From: Megaustenia siamemsis
Lineage: Eukaryota > Mollusca > Gastropoda > Stylommatophora > Ariophantidae
Reading direction: 5' to 3'
Assembly (NCBI GenBank): GCA_032433765.1
Contig: JAVIAB010000051.1
Span: 83,173,973-83,237,972 of the forward strand
DNA length: 64,000 bases
In this document: piece by piece, positions 31,930 to 41,425 of the stretch
Layout: each line of letters opens with the position of its first letter
Numbering within the stretch: position 1 is the stretch's first letter
Translations under genes and position numbers: made by a program
Notes under the pieces: generated by a model
The model's input: only the letters and a program-made list of their open reading frames with translations
What the model was told of the DNA's origin: nothing
Databases searched by the model: none

Positions 31930-33283
31930 TAAATGTCACCACATTGGCATTCATTCTTGTTACCTTTGCTTTAGATTATGTGATTTTGCTTAGTTTATAT
32001 TTAAAAAAATAGGTCTTGATGAGGGCATGGGACAAGATTAATTCATGTTCAATTATTTCTAATTTAAAATAAAAACAAAAGACTCGGACTGAAGAATTCA
32101 GAGATTGAAGGTCTCGTGTTAGGGTTTAGGTAGGATCCATTTATTGCCAGATGTATGAAGCTTTTTAAATGATTCCTGATACCCACGGGTGCATTGGATT
32201 TCGTGCTCTACGCTGAAAAATCTCCCCGTGTGATCAGGAAAAAAGCAGGAATGCAAATTGACTCAGGTGGTGTTTGTGTCTTTTCTAATTTGCTGTAACC
32301 ATTCGCATGAATCTTTAAGTAACATAATAGTGTCATATTTTTGTATTGTTGAGGCTATTTCACCCTGATATATCCCTGCCATAGATATCAAATAATAGTG
32401 ATATATACATGGCACATCAATTACTGACTGTGAGTAGTAAGTAAACCATACTTACTACAGTTTTCCTGAAACATGAGCACTGACGCACGTCGCAATAGCT
32501 CAAGTGTTGATTACAACCATTACTACAATTATCATCATGAGATGCAACCACACCTTGGACGTCACAACGTATGTAGGTCAGCGCTTCTCAAACGCTCTTG
32601 TTCTGCCACAGTCTCCCGTTTATTTCTCCTCCTTCTTCTGTTGTTTCTTATTTTTTGACACTCCGTGTACCTCGTCCGTAATGGGAAAAAAAAATGTATG
32701 AAACTGGTTTCTATTGAGTTATGTCAACGGCGATTATTAGTATGTTGTGCATATTTAGATTAAATACGTTCAATTCGACATAGGAAACAAGGAGCCTGCC
32801 AGCAAACAGTGATGGAAGCTGTCATCGACTGATATTTTCCGCCAGATTCAGTGAACCAGAACCATCCAGACCATACACCTCTTTCCGGTGCTTCTAGAAG
32901 CAGACAAATTAGTCTTGTCTGGCCAAGCGAATAAAGATCAAAGAGGGAAGGCAAACCGATACTAAAAATGCCGCTCTCGAATCGGATGTACTAGACCGAA
33001 AGACGCATTATCGCAGTTCTTCTGCAGACTACATCAGTGCATCTACGTCCACTTCCCCTCCATGTTAAGGTGGATGACAAAGACGACATTTAATTCCTTT
33101 AGTATGTATCGGGCGAGCGCAAAAAGGAAAGAAATCTCCACAGCTTTTCTTGAGTATGGATTTACCTTACATTCTAGAATTACACTAACTTGGCCAGTCA
33201 TGGTTTCATAGCAAGATCTTATCCAATCGTGTTGCTATCTCTTTTTGTGAGATGAACGTGCTCTTACGTCATCTTCTGTAATA
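31930..33283. other. Intergenic; one dispersed-repeat match
   Basis: About 32,790-32,960 resembles 16,245-16,402. Nothing else is recognised. Confidence 0.4.
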
Positions 33284-34010
33284 AACATTTTCTTATCTCT
33301 CCTTCTGTAATAAACATTTTCTTATCACTCCTTCTGTAATAAACATTTTCTTATCTCTCCATCTGTAATGAACATTTTCTTATCTCTCCTTCTGTAATGA
33401 AGATTTTCTTATCTCTCCATCTGTAATGAACATTTTATTATCTCTCCTTCTGTAATAAACATTTTCTTATCACTCCTTCTGTAATAAACATTTTCTTATC
33501 ACTCCTTCTGTAATAAACATTTTCTTATCACTCCTTCTGTAATAAACATTTTCTTATCTCTCCTTCTGTAATGAACATTTTCTTATCTCTCCTTCTGTAA
33601 CAAACATTTTCTTATCACTCCTTCTGTAATAAACATTTTCTTATCACTCCTTCTGTAATAAACATTTTCTTATCACTCCTTCTGTAATAAACATTTTCTT
33701 ATCACTCCTTCTGTAATAAACATTTTCTTATCACTCCTTCTGTAATAAACATTTTATTATCTCTCCTTCTGTAATAAACATTTTCTTATCACTCCTTCTG
33801 TAATAAACATTATCTTATCTCTCCTTCTGTAATGAACATTTTCTTATCTCTCCTTCTGTAACAAACATGTTTTTATATCTTTTTCTGTAATAAACATATT
33901 CCTATCCCCTTTTCTGCAATATTCATATCTCATCGTGTGTAAAACATATGCTCTTATCTTTTCTTCTCTAATAAACATGTTTTTATCTCATCTTGTGTTT
34001 GTATCTTTTT
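33284..34010. repeat. 29-bp minisatellite, more than 20 units, decaying to the right
   Basis: The unit is CTTCTGTAATAAACATTTTC plus TTATCACTC; measured period 29 bp (33,303 to 33,332). Variants are TCTCTCC for TCACTCC and AATGAAC for AATAAAC. Units become degenerate after about 33,870. Confidence 0.95.
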
Positions 34011-34194
34011 CAGTCATAATCATGTTTTATGTTATCTTGGTTAATAATCCAGACGTTATCTCTTCTACTATAATAAAAATGTTCTTATCTCATCTTGTGT
34101 TATAAACATATTAACTCTTCTTGATGTTCTATAACACACCACAGCCTCGTTCTTCTATAACACAGGCTAACTCACACATAATCACTCATGCTCT

Positions 34195-34197
34195 CTA

Positions 34198-34231
<34 letters not shown>

Positions 34232-34232
34232 T
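34195..34232. repeat. (CT)n(CA)n microsatellite
   Basis: TCTCTCTCTC runs into CACACACACA. Confidence 0.9.
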
Positions 34233-34487
34233 TAACACGTTTCCAATATCTCAATCACAATATCGTTTCTATTACGTTTTTTTTTCAAAAACTTAAAAAC
34301 TTATCGTCGGTGTCCTCCAAGTGGCATGTACAAATAATGATTCTTAGCAGCTGTTGACGACCCATTCAGGCGAGACGAGGATAGCCAAGGTTGCTAGGAA
34401 AACATACAGGACTTTGTGAGTAATCTATAATAGATTTTGGTGTTTCTCTTCTTACTGAAGTAGTGTGTGGCTGGAAATAGTATGAAA
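34233..34487. other. Intergenic, nothing recognised
   Basis: No supported feature. Confidence 0.4.
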
Positions 34488-34488
34488 A

Positions 34489-34530
<42 letters not shown>
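34488..34530. repeat. (TA)n microsatellite
   Basis: About 40 bp of alternating AT at the 5' edge of a LINE-E fragment. A second TA tract lies at its 3' edge. Confidence 0.95.
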
Positions 34531-34532
<2 letters not shown>

Positions 34533-34885
34533 GAAATGTGGTTTTACGGAAGAATATTGAAAATACCATGGACAGCTAAGAAGAGTAATGAAAATCTTTT
34601 GAAAGAGGTCAAAGCAAAAAGAGAGCTAATTTCCAATATTAGGAAGAAACAATCATCATTTTTTGGCCATGTAATGAGAAGAGAAAAACTGGAAAATATT
34701 GTAACAACTGAAAAAATTGAAGGATGAAGAGATTAGAGGGAAGCAAAGAGAAAAAAAATACCAGACAGCTTAAGAGAATGGCTTGGCAGAAGGTCAACAA
34801 TAGAAATGATAAATGCCTGTCGTGATCGAAAGTTGTGGTGAGACATGGTTACCTACGCCAGCAGGCCTGGTACTTGATGATGATG

Positions 34886-34886
<1 letters not shown>
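34531..34886 (+). mobile_element. LINE-E 3' end between two (TA)n tracts
   Basis: EMWFYGRILKIPWTAKKSNE, KEVKAKRELISNIRKKQSSF and GHVMRREKLENIVTTEKI, then the family C-terminus and TACTTGATGATGATGATAA, run into the next TA tract. Very close to the copy at 18.4-18.8 kb. One early stop breaks the GRRDRG region. Confidence 0.85.

Positions 34887-34952
<66 letters not shown>
34887..34952. repeat. (TA)n microsatellite at the LINE-E tail
   Basis: About 62 bp of alternating TA continuing from the GATGATGAT tail. It was probably seeded by it or present at the target. Confidence 0.9.
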
Positions 34953-35135
34953 CACACCGCAATGTAAGCCTTTAACAAACGCATCCAAGGGCTAATCGCG
35001 AAAAAAGATGAATTAATTGAATTTTAAACACACTAGGAAACATAACAACAGATGAGGCCAGAATAAGAGCAAAACATCTTGAATTATATCTTCCCCTCGA
35101 CACTGAAAAGCAAATGAGGAAGGAAAGAAGAAGCT
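34953..35135 (+). mobile_element. LINE-A 3' end
   Basis: GCATCCAAGGGCTAATCGCG (degraded GRPRK region), ACACTAGGAAACATAACAAC, then GAATTATATCTTCCCCTCGA and a GAGGAAGGAAAGAAGAAG tail. Confidence 0.8.
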
Positions 35136-35617
35136 CATGTGCTTCTCAACCCTTACATAATTGTCAACAGGTTGAAAACCCCCAAAAAGCCTGTAACAGT
35201 AAAAGCTGCTGCGGTATGTAGAGCGGCAGGGGCATTGGAAGGTAGGTCAAGAAACCAAAACGAATGAGTTATCAAGGAAATCGGGACTTGGACTAGAGGC
35301 GATAGAAAGTGTGTAGGTTCTGTTGCCATTGGGTCAAAGTGCACGCCAAGTGAAGGTTTGAAGAGAGCATACGTATACTGAATATTAGAAACACTTGTTA
35401 AAATAGCCACATAAACAGTTCACTTCCGCCGCACGATTTTAAGGTGCCAACTCTACTTACAGCTCCTTGTGCAAAGTTTCATAATAAATTAGTAACCAAA
35501 TGTCAGGGTTTCGTCGGACCTCTTCGACTGTAAGGTGTGTCCTGCGTCCGGTCAGACGCTTACCTTCTTATACAAAGTATAGAAAATCGCTTGCAATTTG
35601 TTGTGTCCCTCCTTCAA
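35136..35617. other. Intergenic, nothing recognised
   Basis: One 85-codon minus-strand frame has no supporting feature. Confidence 0.4.
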
Positions 35618-35873
35618 AGTAAAAGTAAAGTACCTCCGCCACGCCAAGTGGCGTATAGGGAATGTGGTGTTAGTGACCATTCATTTTACAGACCCTCGGC
35701 ATATGATTTTTGGGGCAATGTGGTCGGTATTACGCCCGTGCCGCTTTACTTTCTCAGAAAAAAATCCAGTACCCATTAAAGGCTGGGTGAACCGGAAGCC
35801 GTCGCTTGGGATATAACCCTAACTCTTGTCCTTTGTAGTCCAGTTCAGTAACCACTGAGCAGTCGCGGCTCAC
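35618..35873 (-). mobile_element. SINE-1 copy
   Basis: Full-length minus-strand copy. The tail complement AAGTAAAGTACC starts it, CGCCACGCCAAGTGGCGTAT follows, and the head complement GTAACCACTGAGCAGTCGCG ends it. The B box is damaged (GGGATATAACCC). Confidence 0.9.
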
Positions 35874-35884
35874 GCATCATAACG

Positions 35885-36195
35885 ACAGCCCTGATGTAGA
35901 TAAAAACTCTTATAATTATACTTTCGGGGCAGATACAAACTCTATTAATGACACATTGGGGTAGATATAAAATCTTATAATGACTGGGTGTAGATAACAA
36001 TTTCTATAATGATACATCGAGTGTAGATTAAAATAAAACTCGTTTATTGATACATTGCATGTAGATATAAATTCTTTTAATGACACATTTGGTGTAGATA
36101 GAAACTCTTATAATGACACATCGGGTGCAGATATACACTCTTATAATGATACATAGTGTGGAGATATAGAATAAACTCTTATAATGATACATACA
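35885..36195. repeat. Decayed minisatellite, about 35-45-bp units (left half)
   Basis: About eight imperfect units of the type TGTAGATATAAACTCTTATA plus ATGATACATCGGG. The same unit reappears at 38,970-39,045, on the far side of a LINE-F block. Confidence 0.8.
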
Positions 36196-36300
36196 TCATC
36201 CTTATACAAATTTTCATAATACGTCCTCATACAAAAATCCATCATACATCCTCATACAAACTTTCATCATACATCCTCATACAAACTTCATACGAACAAA
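36196..36300. repeat. Short tandem (CATCCTCATACAAACTTTCAT)
   Basis: Four or five units of about 20-22 bp, for example TCATCATACATCCTCATACA. Confidence 0.8.
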
Positions 36301-36529
36301 GTAGTGCGTGACTGTGCTGGAAACACGACACATTTTTTTTCGATGGGAGGCAAATTCAAAGTATAAATGAATTTCATTGCCCGTAGTAATAAGAAATTCA
36401 ATTTTGTGTGTGTATGATTTCGAACGGATTTATTTGTGATCAAATTTGAACGGAAACAGTGACAGTTTGTGCTAAAGAGAAATAATTTTATCCACTGTGC
36501 TATTACTAATTGTAAATGAGAGATAAAGT

Positions 36530-37264
36530 GCCGTTAGAACATCGGAGGGTTTCTCAGAATGGTTTCAGGTTACAATAGGTGTAACACAAGGATGTGTCCT
36601 CTCACCACTCCTCTTCATCATATATATGGACAAAATAAATCAGGAAACAACCAACAATAAGGAAAAATCAAATAATAACATAGAGGTAGAAAACTCCAAC
36701 ATCAACGAGATACTCTTCGCAGATGACCAATGCCTAATATATGAGGATGAAAACCTGCTACAACATCATTTAATATCTCTAGATAAAAGCTGCACAAACT
36801 ACAGTATGAAAATTAACACATAAAAAACAGAGGCTATGAGAATAAGCAAATTAAGACCCCACTAAACATTAAGATCAAAGATAAAGAAATAAAACAAGTA
36901 GAGAATTTCAAGTATTTGTGCGCAATGTTTACAGAAGATGGAAAACTAGACAGAGAAATTGACATGAGAATACAAAAAGCAAATGCTGTCAAATACCAGC
37001 TTTCACCACTGCTAAGACATCCAAACATTTCTATGACAGCTAAACAACAAATGATAAATAGCATTTTCGTACCAACTTTGTGCTGTGAAAGTCAAACATG
37101 GACCCTTTCTAAATTACATTTAAGAAAGATCAATACATGTGAGATGCGATGCTTGAGAAAAGTAACAAACAACACAACAAGATATAGAATACAAAATGAA
37201 ACCATAAGAAAAATGGAAGGAACAAAACCCTGCTAGGAATATATAGAACAACAACAACTTAAAT
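36530..37264 (+). mobile_element. LINE-F, left part (pseudogene)
   Basis: This begins in the RT palm: WFQVTIGVTQGCVLSPLLF (motif B), then motif C in a retained frame (EILFADDQCLIYEDENLLQ). After a frame change: KYLCAMFTEDGKLDREIDMR, QLSPLLRHPNISMTAKQQMI, and FVPTLCCESQTWTLSKLHL. It is 5'-truncated upstream of motif B, and is interrupted at 37,265 by LINE-C. The remaining C-terminus is at 38,720-38,965. Confidence 0.85.
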
Positions 37265-38719
37265 CGCATTTCTTCCTGGTGTGGGGTTTCAGGTGCCTTG
37301 GTTAATCATAATAAAGCATCAGTTTCATGGTTCTTCCTTAACAACCATATCGTTAATACGACCATACCGGTAGCACGAGTGGGAGCTGATGAGGTGACCA
37401 GGGACATGTTGATGACATACCTCGGAGTTGAGTTTGATCGGAGCCTGTGTTTTCAGGACCAGGTCAACCATGTGATAACAAAATTCCGCAAAGATTAGCC
37501 GCCTTGAAGGTCATGGCAGCTGCCAACATCGAGCAGATGCTACTTACTCTTCTGTTTAAGGGATTAGTCCTCGCACCAATCGAGTATGCCCTGGCAATTC
37601 TTACTGTCAGTACGACTCAAATTGATAGGCTAGTGAAAATACAAAATGAAGCCATGCGCAATATCTTGGGATGTACGAGGGACACTCCCTGTGTAGCAAT
37701 GAGATATCTTCTTGACTTTCCAACCATGGATGACAGAATCAAGATCTGGAGAGCACAAGCATACCTGACGATTAGTGCAGATAAAGAGCATCCATTGCAC
37801 CATGTGCCCAACACAGGGAAAGGTGCCAGGCTAAAAAGAGGCAAATCATGGGTGGACCGAGCCGAAGATGTCATCAAACAGGTCTGTGGGCTTACCAATA
37901 TCAGCGTTGGTGAGGAGTGGATACTGATGCCTACGTCATTCAAGGGGACTTCCTCGTGTATTGTCACACTCAACAGGAAAAGTAGGGAACAGAACCCGGT
38001 CGTGGTTAATGCTGAGGTCAACTGTCTCATCTGCGATAACACCGATGAGAAAGATGCAGTCATCTATACAGATGGATCTGTAAGACGACACCAAAGAAGT
38101 GTATGGGCATTTACAGCACGCTCGGTAGGCAGAATAGTCAAAGAAGACAGTGGTGCATACGTCATGCCCACGAGTAGCATGACAATGTAAGCGATAGCAG
38201 TGACCAAGGCATTCAAATGGTTAGAGTCACAAGACTACACCCACGCATGTATACTGAGTGATTCGATGAGCATGACAACAAAAAGTGGAGGCAGGCTCTG
38301 TACGCATGCAATGGGTAGAGTCATTGCAGAAATCCAAAATACGCAAGGTCACCTTTGTCTATGTCCCTGGACATGCGGAAGTACGGGGAAAAGAAAGAGC
38401 GGACAGGTTGGCTAGCTGCGCTGTCGTTGAGGACGAGCAACCAATGGATCGGGTGGACATCATCAATGCCTTCCAAGATGTAAGAAGAGCACAGGACTTC
38501 GACAAATACAGATTCACGTCACTTCTTCGGATGATGGAAATGGGAGTTAGGATGGGCACAGCAGAAATGAGAAACTTAGTGGCCGTGTAAGAAGACTTAT
38601 CAACCAACATAGAAATGGAGTCGTCAGTCGCTAGACACTGCGGGACTTGCTGAGTAGGGGATATGAGTACCTATGGACATGTTCGGAGTGCAATGATGAT
38701 GACCCGCAAATAACTCAAT
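37265..38719 (+). mobile_element. LINE-C, RT C-terminus plus RNase H (pseudogene), 12-bp TSD
   Basis: AACAACTTAAAT at 37,253-37,264 and 38,720-38,731 brackets the insert. The frame covers the end of the RT (LMTYLGVEFDRSLCFQDQVN, KIQNEAMRNILGCTRDTPC) and a linker. The RNase H domain follows: DAVIYTDGSV (first Asp), an in-frame stop, TKAFKWLESQ, CILSDSMSM (Asp), then in another frame FVYVPGHAEVRGKERADRLA (His and Asp). One frameshift lies near 37,495. The C-terminal WTCSECNDDDPQIT is followed by the AATAACTCAATAAC end. RNase H-bearing LINEs include the I, R1, LOA and related clades; I cannot choose between them. Confidence 0.92.
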
Positions 38720-38965
38720 AACAACTTAAATGGTTGGACCACCTGGTCAGAATGAATCCTCACCAATCACCATCAAGGGCGTTCTTTTCAAGAATGCATG
38801 GAAAAAGACCAAGAGGAAGACATAGAAGAAGATGGATAGATGCAGTGATAGAGACATGTAACAACAAAGGAAAATCACTAATTCAGACAGTTCGAGCAGC
38901 TCAAGAACGACAAATGATATAACCACGACACATTTTTGGTATCTGTGAGAAAGAGAAAAGAAAGA
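38720..38965 (+). mobile_element. LINE-F, right part after the LINE-C insertion
   Basis: The C-terminus resumes: LKWLDHLVRMNPHQSPSRAF, GKRPRGRHRRRWIDAVIETC and QTVRAAQERQMI then stop. The 3' UTR is CACGACACATTTTTGG, then GAGAAAGAGAAAAGAAAG. GRHRRRW replaces the usual GRPRxRW. Confidence 0.85.
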
Positions 38966-38969
38966 AGAA

Positions 38970-39050
38970 TGATGCATAGTGTGGAGAAATAAAATACACT
39001 CTTATAATAACACTTTGGGTGGAGACTTAAACTCTCATTTCACCGGAAGC
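38970..39050. repeat. Decayed minisatellite, right half
   Basis: GCATAGTGTGGAGAAATAAA and ACACTCTTATAATAACACTT match the last units before 36,195. This is the other side of the array split by LINE-F. Confidence 0.75.
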
Positions 39051-39227
39051 TACCTGTTGAAGTGACTTCTTGTGCGTGCAAAATGTGTCAAGTTTGTAAC
39101 TCCAGATGTTGTTTGTGATCATTTACCTCCTGTAATGAACAACATGTATTGCTCAACGGGACCAACTGCAACTGGTTTCCGACTGGATCAACCCACAATG
39201 AAAGAGCATACTCAGGCTACAGAGGAA
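39051..39227. other. Intergenic
   Basis: Nothing recognised. Confidence 0.4.
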
Positions 39228-39335
39228 GGTTATGGTTCTGGAAGGCCCCGGTATCACTGTAACCGAAATTAAAATCCATAATTGCTCAACCGCCCGTACC
39301 AATGGAATCATCCGAATTTAGGAAGGTACTTGCAG
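39228..39335 (-). mobile_element. SINE-7, 3' half
   Basis: GGTTATGGTTCTGGAAGGCC, then AAATCCATAATTGCTCAACC and GCCCGTACCAATGG, match the tail-proximal half of the 315-bp SINE-7. Confidence 0.75.
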
Positions 39336-39849
39336 CGAGGATATTTCAAATCTCAAAATGTAGATGTTAATTGCCTTACAGTGTAAATACGGATTGGTTT
39401 ATGGTGCTAGTGTTAATTGTTTCATAGTGTTGACATACATGCCTGATAGTGTGGATACACATTGTCTTATAGTGTGCAGTAGATGTAGTAAATATCAACA
39501 TATCCTGTCAGGTTTATTATTAGGATTAGCTTTTCTCGTGTCTGAATCTGCAATTTGGCATCTGAGGCCCGACGTGGTTGGTGAAAGGTGCACTTTCATG
39601 CTGACGCTCCTTTTGATTACGTTGTCTAGGCAGAGATGGACAAGTTACACTGACCACCAACTGCCTCCGATTTCAGCGCAAGATTTAACTCCTGTAGCCT
39701 TCAACTCTCCTGGATCACTCTCACAAAGTATTGTGAGGGGTGAGATTGCTGTTATCAAAAATTGGCGCTGCTAGGAACAGTATAGAAATCAACGAGCTAA
39801 TTAGAAAGCGCTGATAAAGAGAATGTGGTACATCATCCACTCAATAATC
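39336..39849. other. Intergenic; loose TAGTGT-rich repeats
   Basis: ATAGTGT phrases recur every 30-40 bp at 39,370-39,490, suggesting a worn tandem repeat. A 136-codon plus-strand frame crosses it with no recognisable domain and is not called as a gene. Confidence 0.35.
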
Positions 39850-40664
39850 ATCATCATAGAGTGCCTTCTCCGCAACGAAGGTTGGCTACCATGGAGCGCT
39901 ATTCTGCTCTGCCTCTTGCTTTGATGGTGCATGTTGTCGTAGGCTGATTTGTCCATCTTTTGATGTTACTCGTCCATGTTAGTCTTGGTCAGCCTCTTTT
40001 ACCTTGTATTTTCCCCTCCAGGATTACTTTTAGTAGGCTGTTGTGTCTTTTAACTTGGCCCAAAAATCGCATTTGTCTTGTTTGAATTGTGCTTAGTAGT
40101 TCTCTTTTCATTTTTAGTTGTTTCAAGACTTCATCATTTGTTTTCTTTTCCTTCCATCCATTTCTACCCATTCTTCTATAAATCTACATTTAATAGGCTT
40201 CATTTATCGGTTCTGTTTTCTTGTCTAATGTCCATGTTTCTCCACCGTATAGGAATATTGAGAAGATGTAACATTTTGCTATTCTTAGTTTTAGCCCTGG
40301 TGTTTTTTATTTTGATGTTAGTATGTTCTTCATGACATTAAAATTACTTTTTGCCATTCCTATTCTTTTGTTTATTTCAGTTGTACATTTTCCATCACTG
40401 GTTATAGTATGTCCAAGGTAGTTGTAGTTCTGAACTGTCTCCATGTCTATTCCTTCTATTTTGATATCCACTTGTGGGTTTTAAGTATCTTCTTTGTTTA
40501 TAATCATAGTTGTAGTCTTTTTGATAATCCTATCTAGTCCATACTTTTTGCTTGTCATGTTTATTTCATTAAGTAATTGTTGTAGATCCTTAGGATTTTC
40601 TGCTAGTAGTACAGTATCGTCAGCATATCTTAGGTTATTGATTATATTTCCATTAATTTGTAGG
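39850..40664 (-). mobile_element. LINE-G, 3' part with catalytic YADD
   Basis: Minus strand: NGNIINNLRYADDTVLLA (motif C intact), NPQVDIKIEGIDM, YLGHTITSDGKC, FLYGGETWTLDKK, NDEVLKQLKMKRELLSTIQT and FLGQVKRHNSLLKVILEGKI, then a stop in the GKRGRPR-equivalent region. The 3' end is a (CAT)n-complement tail at 39,850. Two or three frames are needed. It continues across the SINE-4 dimer at 40,680. Confidence 0.9.
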
Positions 40665-40679
40665 CCTTGCATCTCTATG
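40665..40679. repeat. Left 15-bp TSD of the inverted SINE-4 dimer
   Basis: CCTTGCATCTCTATG, repeated exactly at 41,426-41,440. It is part of the LINE-G RT sequence (around the IEMQG residues). Confidence 0.95.
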
Positions 40680-41425
40680 TACAAATAATAATAAATAAAT
40701 ATTATTATATGGGGAACTTCCGAAGCGATAATAGGGAATAATAGAACAAAGAAGTATGTGTTAGCACTCGGAAAAATTGACAGACAAACAACAACAGAAA
40801 AAAACGAAGAACAATATATGGTCCGAAGCGGGATCGAACCCGTACTCCCTGGCACCGCGCCTTGCCACGAGAAGCCGAACGCTTGGCGCACTGCCACGCA
40901 GCCAACTAAAAAATTGGCTATTGTAGCAGTGTCTTACACGATGGCGTTCTCAATGACTATAGCATAGGGTAACGATCACAGACCGGAAATAAATTGTATA
41001 TTTGTACTTTCCTATTAATGCAAGTATCTCCCAGTAGGGTCCTATTAATGCAAGTATCTCCCAGTAGGGATCCTGTTAATGCAAGTATCTCCCAGTAGGG
41101 ATCCTATTAATGCAAGTATCTCCCTACTGGGAGATACTTGCATTAATAGGAAAGTATAAATATACAATTTATTTCCGGTCTGTGATCGTTACCCTATGCT
41201 ATAGTCATTGAGAACGTCATCGTGTAAGACACTGCTACAATAGCCAATTTTTTAGTTGGCTGCGTGGCAGTGTGCCAAACGTTCGGCTTCTCGTGGCAAG
41301 GCGCGGTGCCAGGGAGTACGGGTTCGATCCCGCTTCGGACCATATATTGTTCTTCGTTTTTTTCTGTTGTTGTTTGTCTGTCAATTTTTCCGAGTGCTAA
41401 CACATACTTTTTTGTTCTATTATTC
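40680..41425. mobile_element. SINE-4 head-to-head inverted dimer (746 bp)
   Basis: The left arm is minus-oriented and the right arm plus-oriented. Both contain GGCTGCGTGGCAGTG, a 'GTGCCAGGGAGTACG' type segment and the strong B box GGTTCGATCCC. The arms face each other with their 5' ends inward, around a palindrome centred near 41,126. Outer ends are ACAAATAATAATAAATAAAT (left, full 3' end) and TCTATTATTCCCT (right, shorter). Arm identity is very high, apart from a small tandem duplication in the left arm. The exact 15-bp TSD and the uninterrupted LINE-G relative at 47.13 kb show it entered as one event. Confidence 0.93.
41011..41124. repeat. Four 29-31-bp units at the centre of the dimer
   Basis: CCTATTAATGCAAGTATCTC plus CCAGTAGGG starts at 41,011, 41,041, 41,072 and 41,103. 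The fourth merges into the palindrome. The right arm has the sequence once. Confidence 0.9.

Noticed and set aside
33284..34010. CRISPR-like regular repeats
   Set aside because: The repeats are head to tail with no unique spacers, and the context is eukaryotic.
39364..39774. 136-codon plus-strand frame
   Set aside because: It has no recognisable motif or exon signals and begins in a worn ATAGTGT repeat. A gene call is not supported.
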